A DNA stretch of 64,000 bases, taken from NCBI GenBank assembly GCA_945881865.1, contig CAMCVK010000007.1:62001-126000 (forward strand). The letters run 5' to 3'. The position numbers and the translations under genes are program-made. This DNA comes from Fimbriimonas ginsengisoli Gsoil 348. GTDB taxonomy: Bacteria; Armatimonadota; Fimbriimonadia; Fimbriimonadales; Fimbriimonadaceae. Shown one piece after another: positions 1 to 10,063 of the stretch. Position 1 is the stretch's first letter, and every line of letters begins with the position of its first letter. The notes below the pieces were generated by a model that worked only from the letters and a program-made list of their open reading frames with translations, made no database searches and was not told the origin of the DNA.

Positions 1-2629
<2,629 letters not shown>

Positions 2630-2759
2630 AAGATCTCAGGGGGCGGTTCACCGGAGAGTCACCCACATCGAGACATGGCTAACGCACCGAACCCTGGATT
2701 ATACAGGGTTGTCTTAGGGTATTACCACCCCTTTTCAAAAATTCGGTTAGGCCGACGCC

Positions 2760-2792
2760 AAAAAGCCCCTTCCTGATTCCTCAGAAAGGGGC
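2760..2792 (-). terminator. Rho-independent terminator of the PEP-CTERM gene
   Basis: Read on the minus strand, GCCCCTT and AAGGGGC (2765-2771 and 2786-2792) form a 7-bp stem followed directly by TTTTT. It lies 17 bases after the stop codon of the PEP-CTERM gene. Confidence 0.85.
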
Positions 2793-2808
2793 CGAGAGTC
2801 AGAACGCC

Positions 2809-3588
2809 TTAGGCGGACGTCTTCTTTCGTCGCAGAAGCGCAAGCGCGCCCATGCCGAGCGCGACCATTGATGCCGGTTCCGGAACCGGCTGGTATGCCG
2901 CCGAAGCCGCGTCGTTGATGTTGATCAGCGTGTTGTTGTACTTTGCGATTCCACCCGTGTAGGTTCGAACGCCGGTGGTCGTGTTGATCTTGTAGATCTT
3001 GCCGTCGTCGTAGTTCACGCCGAACAGCGCGCCCATGGCGTCAAAGCCGAGCTGAAGCTGACCGGCCGTAGCGCCGAGCGTGGTTGCGCCCGCCGCGAGG
3101 TTGTTCAGGTCGAACGTTTGGGTATTCCCTGCTTCCTGCGACCAAACCTTCCCGTTCTGGTCGATCGCGATGTCGCCAAAGTCGTCCTTTACGCCGTTGA
3201 CAGTGACCGCCGCGCTGGTGATGCCACTGCTGAGGTCGACGTTTCGCAGCTTGTTGGCCGCCGAGACGTAGTAATACTTGCCCTGGTAGAACGACGCGTT
3301 GTCGTTCGAACCGCTGAAGCCGGTCGTCGCGAACAGCGACTCAGCACCGTTATTCTTGTAAAGCTTGGTTCCCTCGTTGTAGAAGAAATTGCCAGCACCG
3401 TCGTAAGCGAGGCCGTTGGTGCCGCCGCGATTATTGTTGATGCGGGTGTTGGCAACCTTGGTCGAGACACCGGTTGCGGTGTCGATCTGGAAGATGCCGC
3501 CCTGCTTAGCAAGACCGTAGATGAAGCTTGCCTGGGCCGAGCTAACACCGAAGGCGAGCAGACCAATGAGAATGATGGATTTTTTCAT
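2809..3588 (-). CDS. PEP-CTERM sorting-domain surface protein
   Basis: This 259-residue exported protein has a classic signal peptide (MKKSIILIGLLAFGVSS, cleaved near AQA). At its C-terminus is a PEP-CTERM signal: a VPEPAS motif, a hydrophobic segment and the basic tail LRRKKTSA. PEP-CTERM proteins are processed by an exosortase and released to or attached at the surface. The middle has WD/beta-propeller-like short repeats (LAYDGAGNFFYN, IAIDQNGKVW, LGFDAMGALFGVN), which suggests a beta-propeller, but the ligand is unknown. It stands alone between rpoC and a divergent pectate-lyase-like gene. The ATG at 3588 has GGAA about eight bases upstream. Confidence 0.85.
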   Translation of the reverse strand: MKKSIILIGLLAFGVSSAQASFIYGLAKQGGIFQIDTATGVSTKVANTRINNNRGGTNGLAYDGAGNFFYNEGTKLYKNNGAESLFATTGFSGSNDNASFYQGKYYYVSAANKLRNVDLSSGITSAAVTVNGVKDDFGDIAIDQNGKVWSQEAGNTQTFDLNNLAAGATTLGATAGQLQLGFDAMGALFGVNYDDGKIYKINTTTGVRTYTGGIAKYNNTLININDAASAAYQPVPEPASMVALGMGALALLRRKKTSA

Positions 3589-3786
3589 GATGGTTTCCAG
3601 CCGGAGTATCTGTAAAGCTGTACTGTCAGTATTCCTTTAGGTGACTTCATTCGCGGGTCGCGCCTTTTCGTGTCCCGTTTTTCCGGTGACTTCAAATGAG
3701 GTCGTTGTCTCCCTCTCCTTCTAAAAACCCAGTAGATTTACTGTCAGGCGAGAGCGCCAAAAGTCAGTCTATTGAGGAGTAAACAC
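3589..3786. promoter_or_regulatory. Divergent intergenic region with two pairs of short direct repeats
   Basis: This region separates the divergent PEP-CTERM and pectate-lyase-like genes. GGTGACTTCA occurs at 3640-3649 and again at 3685-3694; TACTGTCAG occurs at 3621-3629 and 3739-3747. Repeats in such a position could be binding sites of a shared regulator, but there is no other support. GAGGAG at 3774-3779 is the ribosome binding site of the rightward gene. Confidence 0.35.
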
Positions 3787-5634
3787 ATGATCGCCCTTGT
3801 AACCCTCCTCGCATGGCAAGGCTCCCCGGCCGGAGTCGTTTTCCCGCGTGACTCCGCCGTCATCCATGCCAAGTTGGACCTCGGTGCCAAAGGCGACGGG
3901 GTGGCCGACGACACGGATGCCCTTCAGAGGGGCCTCGATCAGAGCTCCGGCATGGACGGTACGACGAAGGTGCTGTACGTTCCGAATGGCACCTACCGCC
4001 TGACGAAAACGCTGGTCGCGAAGAATGCGATCGGTCCGTGGCTGTACGGCCAGTCTCGCGACGGCGTGATCTTTAAGCTGGACGACGGCGTAACGGGCAT
4101 GAACAGCGTGATTCGAACCCATCCGAACGAGAGCGGCCCGACCTCGGCGGACTGGTTTATGCGCACGCTGAAGAACTTCACCGTGAACTCCGGGAACAAC
4201 CCCGCGACCGACGGGATCCGATACTACGCGACGAACACGGGCATCTTGCAAAATGTGCGCGTTTTGGGCAACGGTCCGGTGGGAATCAATGCCGGATTCC
4301 TGGACCAAAGCGGGCCGAATCTGGTTCAAGACGCCACCGTCGAGGGCTTTGAAACCGGCATCCAGAGCCAGTGGATTTGGGGTCAGACGCTTTCGCGCAT
4401 CACGGTTAAGAACTGCCGCAAGGTTGGCGTTTACGTTTCGGCGAACGCCGTTGCCATCGAGAACCTTCGGGTTGAGAACACCCCGCTCGGGCTCTTTGTC
4501 GACTATCCGAACGACTGGACCTGGTGGGGCGGAGTCGTTGCGCTGGTCAACGGAACTTTCACCGGCGGCAGCGCGACCGGACCGGCGATCCGCAACCGGA
4601 ACGTGCTTTACGCCCGCAACGTCACCGCGAACGGGTTCAAATCCGCGATTGAGAGCGAAGGCGAAACGCGCTCGCCCGCGGGCAATGCCGTGAAAGAGTT
4701 CGCCTCGCAAAACCCAAAGGAGTTATTTGAGTCGCCGACGTCTGGCATGGCGCTGCCGATAAAGCCCGAGCCGAAGATCGCCTGGGAAACCGACCCCGCC
4801 AAATGGGTCTGCGCGAACGACTACGGCGCGATTCCCGGCGACAACAAAGACGACTCGGTGGCTTTTCAAGCGGCGATCAACGCGGCGGCGGCGGCAAAGA
4901 AGACGGTTGTTTACTTCCGTGGGACCGGCGGAGGCGACCCGAATTGGTACAACGTGGGCCAGGAAGTTCTGGTCAAGGGCACGGTTCGGCACATCATCGG
5001 CCTCGGGTTTGGCCGTATTTTGGGGGATGGCCCCGGTCGGTTCGTCGTTTCGGACGCCAGCGCGACGGCGGTGAAGTTTGAGAACATCGACGCGTTCGGC
5101 GGCACCGGCGTCATTTTGGAAAATCGGTCCGCCAGCCGCTCGATGCTCGTCGAGTCTTGCGGCGTTCGGATGCTTGGGACCGGCCGCGGGGACATCTTCG
5201 CCACCAACTGCTCGTCGCTGGCCGAGCTGCGCTCGCCCGGCCAAAGCATGTGGGCGCGGCAGTTCAACCCCGAGGGCTCGACGGACGACGCCCTGGTGAA
5301 GAACAACGGCGGAAATCTGTGGGTTTTGGGCCTGAAGAGCGAGGGGCAAGGCACCCGGATTCGCACCGAGAACGCCGGCCGCACCGAGGTTTTTGGAACC
5401 TTTATGTATAGCGGCGGCTTCCCGGACGGCGACACGCGGCCGATGTTCGACGTTCAGAACGCGGCGATGTCGGTGATGGGGCTTCGGGAGATCTCGTTCA
5501 GCTCGACCTACCCTCTGAAGGTGCGCGAGAAGCGCGGCACCGAAACGCGAACCCTTTCGAGCGCGGTGGAACAAGGCTGGATCGGCTGGTCATTGTTCAA
5601 CGCCCGCAGCCCCCGGGTGAAGTTCGGGAAGTAG
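3787..5634 (+). CDS. Pectate-lyase-superfamily beta-helix protein
   Basis: This 615-residue protein has two copies of the Pectate_lyase_3/GH28-type entry motif: LGAKGDGVADDTDALQ near residue 33, and YGAIPGDNKDDSVAFQ near residue 345. Such motifs open right-handed parallel beta-helix domains, so it is probably a two-helix polysaccharide lyase or hydrolase. The first 16 residues form a short signal peptide, so it should be exported. I chose ATG 3787 because GAGGAG stands eight bases upstream; an in-frame TTG at 3772 overlaps that site and is less likely. The substrate cannot be read from the sequence. With the nearby GH4, and the GH5 protein 33 kb away, it fits a plant-polymer-degrading lifestyle. 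Confidence 0.75.
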   Translation: MIALVTLLAWQGSPAGVVFPRDSAVIHAKLDLGAKGDGVADDTDALQRGLDQSSGMDGTTKVLYVPNGTYRLTKTLVAKNAIGPWLYGQSRDGVIFKLDDGVTGMNSVIRTHPNESGPTSADWFMRTLKNFTVNSGNNPATDGIRYYATNTGILQNVRVLGNGPVGINAGFLDQSGPNLVQDATVEGFETGIQSQWIWGQTLSRITVKNCRKVGVYVSANAVAIENLRVENTPLGLFVDYPNDWTWWGGVVALVNGTFTGGSATGPAIRNRNVLYARNVTANGFKSAIESEGETRSPAGNAVKEFASQNPKELFESPTSGMALPIKPEPKIAWETDPAKWVCANDYGAIPGDNKDDSVAFQAAINAAAAAKKTVVYFRGTGGGDPNWYNVGQEVLVKGTVRHIIGLGFGRILGDGPGRFVVSDASATAVKFENIDAFGGTGVILENRSASRSMLVESCGVRMLGTGRGDIFATNCSSLAELRSPGQSMWARQFNPEGSTDDALVKNNGGNLWVLGLKSEGQGTRIRTENAGRTEVFGTFMYSGGFPDGDTRPMFDVQNAAMSVMGLREISFSSTYPLKVREKRGTETRTLSSAVEQGWIGWSLFNARSPRVKFGK

Positions 5635-5650
5635 ATTTCCGCGCGGATGC

Positions 5651-6349
5651 TTATCGATCGGGCTTCGGGCCGGGCGGTTTTCGCCTGACCGTAGTCGTCG
5701 TGGTTCGGCTTAAGGTTAGCTTATTGTTGGCGCTCAGCTTCAGTTTTACGACAGTGGTTTGCCATCCGGCGATGCACACCACTTTCGCCTCGAACCCGGC
5801 GGCGCTTCGCGAAAGCCGAACGTACGACGCGTCTTCAAACTCCCGGAGCCACCCGGTCGGGACGTCGATCCAATCGCGACCGATGACAAAGCTTGCCGAT
5901 TTTGGGCGCCACGCGGTCTCTATGGGCCATTCGTCCGCCACGCCGACGGCGCGCTGTTCGAGGACGAGTTCGAAGTTGCCGCCAAGCGCGGTGGCGGTGA
6001 GCTTTTTCGTCGGCGGCTGATGATTCAGCACCGCGCGCCGCGCGGCGATCTCTTTTCGGGCCATCGGGAGCCCGTTTATGCTGTACCGAACGATCCGGCC
6101 ATCCTCGGCCGAGAACAGGATTCCGAGGTCTTGGCTCTCGACGCCCTCCTTTCCGATGTAGTTTTGCCGCGCGTACCAAAACTCGTCGTCGATCCGGCGC
6201 ACCTCCATTTCCCTATCGTCGAATGGGAAATAGGCGGGGTAGAGGGCCTCGTAATACACCCGGGCCATCGCGGTCGCGAGGTCCTTCCGGTCGAGCAGCG
6301 GCTTGCCCTGCGCAAGCACCAAGAAAACCCCAGCGGAAATCAGCATCAT
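5651..6349 (-). CDS. Exported protein of unknown function
   Basis: I do not recognise this 232-residue protein. Its N-terminus (MMLISAGVFLVLAQG) looks like a short signal peptide. The next segment, with many Asp, Arg, Tyr and Trp residues (DREMEVRRIDDEFWYARQNY), is followed by beta-strand-rich sequence and a basic, threonine-rich C-terminus (TTTTTVRRKPPGPKPDR). The gene faces the beta-helix gene, with 16 bases between the two stop codons. The preceding minus-strand gene encodes an ankyrin-like protein and ends 60 bases upstream. Confidence 0.6.
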   Translation of the reverse strand: MMLISAGVFLVLAQGKPLLDRKDLATAMARVYYEALYPAYFPFDDREMEVRRIDDEFWYARQNYIGKEGVESQDLGILFSAEDGRIVRYSINGLPMARKEIAARRAVLNHQPPTKKLTATALGGNFELVLEQRAVGVADEWPIETAWRPKSASFVIGRDWIDVPTGWLREFEDASYVRLSRSAAGFEAKVVCIAGWQTTVVKLKLSANNKLTLSRTTTTTVRRKPPGPKPDR

Positions 6350-6409
6350 CTTGCATTTGGACGCCCGGCGGGGCGCAAGGTATCGTGCGAACGACCGACC
6401 GTTGCCAAG

Positions 6410-6850
6410 CTAGTGCTTCTTTGGATTCGGCTTTGGCAACTCTGCCAAGAACTGCCGCATCTCTTTCGAATGCGCGTAGCGGCTAATACCGCCAGCCGAA
6501 CATCCAAAATCCTTAGCTCCATACTTGATCAGGATCTCGACGCAAGGGATGCAGTCCGCATTCACCGCCGCGCAAATGGCGGGCTCCGAGCCGTCAAAAA
6601 GCGAATCAGGGTCGACGCCGGTTGACAACAGAGACTTTATTCTGGGGAGATCGCCCTCTTGCGCCGCAATGTACAGCTCTTCCCCACGCACGACCCGAGC
6701 CAAGTGCAAACACGGCATCGTAGCAAGGCAAATGAGCAGAATCAAGATGATCCCCGCCCGTTGTTTGCCTGTAGCTGAATCTCTTTCACGTGCGTAGGAA
6801 CCTAAATTACGGGAGGGAGTGCGAATTCGACTGGCTCTTTGCAGAGTCAC
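6410..6850 (-). CDS. Membrane-anchored ankyrin-repeat protein
   Basis: This 146-residue protein has one membrane segment (IILILLICLATMPCLHLA, about residues 34-51) followed by at least two ankyrin-like units: ELYIAAQEGDLPRIKSLLS, with GVDP, then AICAAVNADCIPCVEILIK, with YGAK. Ankyrin repeats bind proteins, and here they would sit outside the cytoplasmic membrane. The assigned start is GTG 6850, next to AGGAAG, but the basic leader before the membrane segment is long and a later start is possible. No partner is visible next to it. Confidence 0.6.
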   Translation of the reverse strand: MTLQRASRIRTPSRNLGSYARERDSATGKQRAGIILILLICLATMPCLHLARVVRGEELYIAAQEGDLPRIKSLLSTGVDPDSLFDGSEPAICAAVNADCIPCVEILIKYGAKDFGCSAGGISRYAHSKEMRQFLAELPKPNPKKH

Positions 6851-7122
6851 CTTCCTGGAGATATTTGTTACTATATGTTGATTTATAACATTGTTTATAA
6901 AATTTCTGTCTTAGCATTGTGGGCACGAATAAGCAAAACATCCACGGCAGGTATTTTACAAGGCAACCAATTGCCAGGCTGGAAGTTTGACGCTGCCCGC
7001 AACTTCGGGTTTAGATCTTGTTGGCTCATCTCACCGTTTCTGTTGCTGCCTCGGAGTCATGTACCTTCAGCATTCAACTATGCTATTCGCAAGAACGACC
7101 CTTCTTTTGGGTTGTATGCCGA

Positions 7123-7128
7123 TATAAT
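7123..7128 (+). promoter_or_regulatory. TATAAT -10 box six bases before the Trypco2 start
   Basis: A perfect consensus -10 hexamer ends at 7128 and ATG starts at 7135. Transcription would begin at or next to the A of the start codon, giving a leaderless mRNA. No clear -35 box is seen. Confidence 0.6.
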
Positions 7129-7134
7129 AGGTCT

Positions 7135-7434
7135 ATGTCGTCAGTCACCAACGGAGAAAAAAAACGGCTTCCACTTGCTGAGCTCATAAACCTCGTCGGA
7201 GACGAGATCATCAAAGCAAACGCCTATGCAAGCGGCCGGAAGGAAGACGTACTAGTATTTGTCGAGTGCGAAGTCGAAGTTTCCTTCGAAGTCGAATCAG
7301 AAGCAAACGGTAAAGTATCCGTTTTTGCGGTGGAGATCGGCGCAAGGGGCAACCAAACGACAGCTCACAGGCTTAAAGTCAAGTATGAAGCATTTTCAAA
7401 ATCTGCATTTCTTGGAGCAGCTAACGTTGAGTGA
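7135..7434 (+). CDS. Trypco2 (trypsin co-occurring domain 2)-like protein
   Basis: This 99-residue protein resembles the small Trypco2 family: a helix with PLAELINLVGDEIIKA, then alternating strands (VLVFVECEVEVSFEV, VSVFAVEIGARGN) ending in HRLKVKYE. In conflict-system studies, Trypco domains were named for occurring beside or fused to trypsin-like proteases in modular effector systems. Here the neighbour two genes on is a retropepsin-like aspartic protease instead. I chose ATG 7135 because it follows a TATAAT box at leaderless spacing. The longer open frame from 7018 has unconvincing sequence and lacks a promoter. The cassette is clearly AT-richer than the genome, which suggests transfer. 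Family membership rests on pattern recognition by eye. Confidence 0.65.
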   Translation: MSSVTNGEKKRLPLAELINLVGDEIIKANAYASGRKEDVLVFVECEVEVSFEVESEANGKVSVFAVEIGARGNQTTAHRLKVKYEAFSKSAFLGAANVE

Positions 7435-7654
7435 GGGAGTGCGAATATTTTTGGATAACACTCCTCCAGGAGAGATTCGGGCGATGGCGTTAAAGCTAAA
7501 CCCGGAGTTAAAGAGCGGCCAGGCATTCTGGATGGTTATTGGAGAGGAAAGCGTACTTGCAGCGGACGGAGACATTTTTACATTGACATCCAATGGCAAT
7601 ATTTTATTGGAGGAGGTTGCTCTAAAATTTGATTACGGAGACGTGTGGGAGTGA
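7427..7654 (+). CDS. Small protein between Trypco2 and retropepsin genes
   Basis: This protein of about 75 residues has no recognised family. It overlaps the end of the Trypco2 gene and the start of the protease gene, so all three are probably translated as one unit. The proposed TTG start at 7427 has GGAG nine bases upstream; GTG 7439 is an alternative. The sequence looks real: a helix with EIRAMALKLNPEL, then strands FWMVIGEESVLAADGDIF and LLEEVALKFDYGD. It has no signal peptide or membrane segment. It could be an adaptor or an effector of the cassette, which is inference from position only. Confidence 0.55.
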   Translation: MSEGVRIFLDNTPPGEIRAMALKLNPELKSGQAFWMVIGEESVLAADGDIFTLTSNGNILLEEVALKFDYGDVWE

Positions 7655-8043
7655 GACTGACTCTAACTCATCCAAAATTGCACGTCGGACCAAGGTCGAG
7701 ACCAGAAGCTGACATTAAGATTCTAAGCGCAGTCGGTGGGCCTCCGGTCAGCGTCGCCGGAGTGCTTGTCGATTCCGGTGCCGACTACCTAATGCTGCCT
7801 AAACATATCGGCATAGCCGCAGGCTTGCCGATGGGACGCGGAACGCGTGTCACGATCAACGGAGTTTCTGGGTCAGTCGTGGGACGTCTGCTCACGGGCT
7901 GCGTCGTCGAGGTCGAAGGGGTGACGATGACGATTGACATCCTGTTTCATCCATCGAACCGCTCCGCGCCACTTTTAGGGAGAAACGCAATTTTCGGGCT
8001 CAAGTATTTGCTACTCGGCTCGAACGCTTGGTACCGCCCGTAA
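7651..8043 (+). CDS. Retropepsin-like aspartic protease
   Basis: This 130-residue single-domain protein has a retroviral-type aspartic protease active site, VDSGAD at residues 40-45 (catalytic Asp41, with DSG in place of DTG). It ends in the matching PLLGRNAIF motif, which normally forms the hydrophobic core behind the active site. Proteases of this fold work as dimers. There is no signal peptide, so it should act in the cytoplasm. GTG 7651 overlaps the preceding TGA as GTGA and has GGAG ten bases upstream; GTG 7645 is the other possible start. As the last gene of the Trypco2 cassette it is the likely enzymatic component. Confidence 0.75.
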   Translation: MRLTLTHPKLHVGPRSRPEADIKILSAVGGPPVSVAGVLVDSGADYLMLPKHIGIAAGLPMGRGTRVTINGVSGSVVGRLLTGCVVEVEGVTMTIDILFHPSNRSAPLLGRNAIFGLKYLLLGSNAWYRP

Positions 8044-8125
8044 ACATCTGACAATTCAACAATATTTTTATATTATGCTATAAACTTACAGACTGCCATA
8101 TAAATTACGATAAAGAAGTCACCGG

Positions 8126-8341
8126 TCAAGGTTGGTCACCTCGCACGGATGCGATCTTGAGTCCCCGTTGAGTTTTTGAATTGGGACCTCTAAGCGCGCT
8201 GTTGGTATCGAGCAGTTCGGCCGGTAGTGACCATTGCTTGATATCCCAAAAGACTTCCTGTAGGGGCAGGACGTCTGGGATGGTCCCGCCTTGCCAAAGC
8301 TGCTCGACCGCCTCCCAGCATGCTAATTCCGTTCGGGGTGG
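8126..8341 (-). pseudogene. Gene remnant without start codon
   Basis: The 424-base gap between the retropepsin and GH4 genes holds a minus-strand frame of 71 codons ending in TGA at 8126-8128. An in-frame TAG lies immediately upstream and there is no plausible start codon. Its translation looks like real protein (ELACWEAVEQLWQGGTIPDV, then LQEVFWDIKQWSLPAELLD), with many Trp and hydrophobic residues in a helical pattern. I read it as the C-terminal fragment of a lost gene of unknown family. The rest of the gap is AT-rich near 8050-8110 and shows nothing else. Confidence 0.35.
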
Positions 8342-8467
8342 CTAGCCCCTAGTTAGTGACCGGCCGTTAGCAGACTGAATTCTTTTTTGCTTCGGCTCAA
8401 GGAGAGCCGCTTACGGCCAGCCGACGTTGACCTGCCGCCGCCGTTTCGGTTACGCTTGCCTTCGACC

Positions 8468-10015
8468 ATGCCAATCAAAGTGACCGTTATCGGGGCCGGG
8501 AGCGTCGGATTCACCCGCTCTATTTCGCGCGACATCCTCACCGTGCCCGAGCTCCAGGACACCGAGTTTGTTTACACCGACCTGAACGAGCATAACCTGG
8601 ACATGATCACCCAGCTGATGGCGCGGGACATCCAGGCGAGCGGGCTTCCGGCCACCGTCACCGCCACCACCGACCGGCGCCGCGCGCTGGAAGGCGCCGA
8701 CTACGTGCTGTCGTTCGTGCGGGTGGGCGGGCTCGACGCCTTCGTCCACGACGTGGACATCCCGCTGAAGTACGGCATCGACCAATGCGTGGGCGACACG
8801 ATTTGCGCCGGCGGCATCATGTATGCCCAGCGCGGCATTCCGGCCCTGCTCGACTTCTGCACCGACATCCGAGAGGTCGCCGCAAAGGACGCGCTGTTCC
8901 TCAACTATTCCAACCCGATGGCGATGCTCACCTGGGCGTGCAACAAGTACGGCGGCGTGAACACGGTCGGCCTGTGCCACGGCGTTCAGGGTGGACATTC
9001 GCAGATTGCGCGGGCCATTCAGTCGCTGGCGCGCGAAAAGGGCTGGATCTCGCCCGAGGAAACGGTCAGCAAGAAGGACGTCGATATCATCTGCGCCGGA
9101 ATCAACCACCAAACCTGGTTCGTTAAGGTGCTGTGGCGCGGCATCGACATGGTTCCGCACATGCTGGAAGCGTTCGAATCGGTGGAAGACTTCCGCAAAA
9201 CCGAGAAGGTCCGCATCGACATGCTGCGGCGGTTTGGCTACTACAGCACCGAGTCGAACGGCCACCTCAGCGAGTATGTGCCTTGGTACCGCAAGCGCAC
9301 GAGCGAGATTCTGGATTGGATCGACCTCGGCAGCTGGATCAACGGCGAGACCGGCGGCTACCTGCGGGTTTGCACCGAGGGGCGGCGCTGGTTCGACCAC
9401 GACTTTCCGAACTGGATGGCCGGCCCGCCGAACACCTTTGAGCCCGAGAAGCGCGGCGAGGAGCACGGCTCGTACATCATCGAATCGCTTGAGACCGGAC
9501 GCATTTACCGCGGCCACTTCAACCGCGTGAACAACGGCGTGATTACGAACCTGCCGGACGACGCGATCATCGAAGCACCCGGCTACGTGGACCGAAACGG
9601 CATCTCGATGCCGGTCGTGGGCGACCTACCGCTGGGCTGTGCGGCGGTCTGCAACGTGTCGATCTCGGTTCAGCGGCTGGCGGTCGAAGCGGCGGTGCAG
9701 GGCGATTTGAACCTGCTGAAGCAGGCGATGATGATGGATCCGCTGACCGGTGCGGTGTGCAACCCTCCCGAAATCTGGCAAATGACGGACGAGATGGTCG
9801 TCGCACTTGGCGAGTGGCTGCCCCAGTTCGAAATGGAGATTCCAAAGGCGAAGGCACGGCTGGAAAGCGAACCGTCGCTGGCGAAGTTTGCCGATAACAC
9901 CGGCGCGGCGCGGCTGGAAACGAAGTCGCTGGAGCAGATGGCGGAGCGGGCCGCCGAGCAGCGCAAGCTCGCCGCCGAAACGGACAAGGCAAAAGAGCGA
10001 CCGGCCGCCGTATAA
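8468..10015 (+). CDS. Glycoside hydrolase family 4 (alpha-galactosidase/6-phospho-glycosidase type)
   Basis: This 515-residue enzyme belongs to GH4, which cleaves glycosides by an NAD+- and Mn2+-dependent redox mechanism. The NAD-binding turn VIGAGSVGFTR is at the N-terminus. NYSNPMAM, the metal ligands in GLCHGVQGG (Cys) and CAGINHQTWFVK (His), and the length all fit the family. The LCHGVQ context resembles MelA-type alpha-galactosidases and alpha-glucuronidases more than phospho-glucosidases, but the exact substrate is uncertain. ATG 8468 is chosen because VTVIGAGS must lie close to the N-terminus; an upstream in-frame start at 8387 adds non-homologous sequence. It ends at a shared bidirectional hairpin. 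Confidence 0.85.
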   Translation: MPIKVTVIGAGSVGFTRSISRDILTVPELQDTEFVYTDLNEHNLDMITQLMARDIQASGLPATVTATTDRRRALEGADYVLSFVRVGGLDAFVHDVDIPLKYGIDQCVGDTICAGGIMYAQRGIPALLDFCTDIREVAAKDALFLNYSNPMAMLTWACNKYGGVNTVGLCHGVQGGHSQIARAIQSLAREKGWISPEETVSKKDVDIICAGINHQTWFVKVLWRGIDMVPHMLEAFESVEDFRKTEKVRIDMLRRFGYYSTESNGHLSEYVPWYRKRTSEILDWIDLGSWINGETGGYLRVCTEGRRWFDHDFPNWMAGPPNTFEPEKRGEEHGSYIIESLETGRIYRGHFNRVNNGVITNLPDDAIIEAPGYVDRNGISMPVVGDLPLGCAAVCNVSISVQRLAVEAAVQGDLNLLKQAMMMDPLTGAVCNPPEIWQMTDEMVVALGEWLPQFEMEIPKAKARLESEPSLAKFADNTGAARLETKSLEQMAERAAEQRKLAAETDKAKERPAAV

Positions 10016-10016
10016 C

Positions 10017-10048
10017 AAAAAAGCCGCCGAGAGAAATCTCTCGGCGGC
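10017..10048 (-). terminator. Terminator of glnA (shared convergent hairpin)
   Basis: A near-perfect palindrome (GCCGCCGAGAGA facing TCTCTCGGCGGC, 10023-10048) is followed on the minus strand by TTTTTT. It lies between the convergent GH4 and glnA stop codons. The U-tract exists only in the glnA direction. Confidence 0.88.
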
Positions 10049-10063
10049 CTGGACGGGGCCAGA

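Noticed and set aside
6839-7189. 116-codon plus frame before the Trypco2 gene
   Set aside because: It overlaps the Trypco2 gene in another frame, has an AT-driven composition and lacks any motif.
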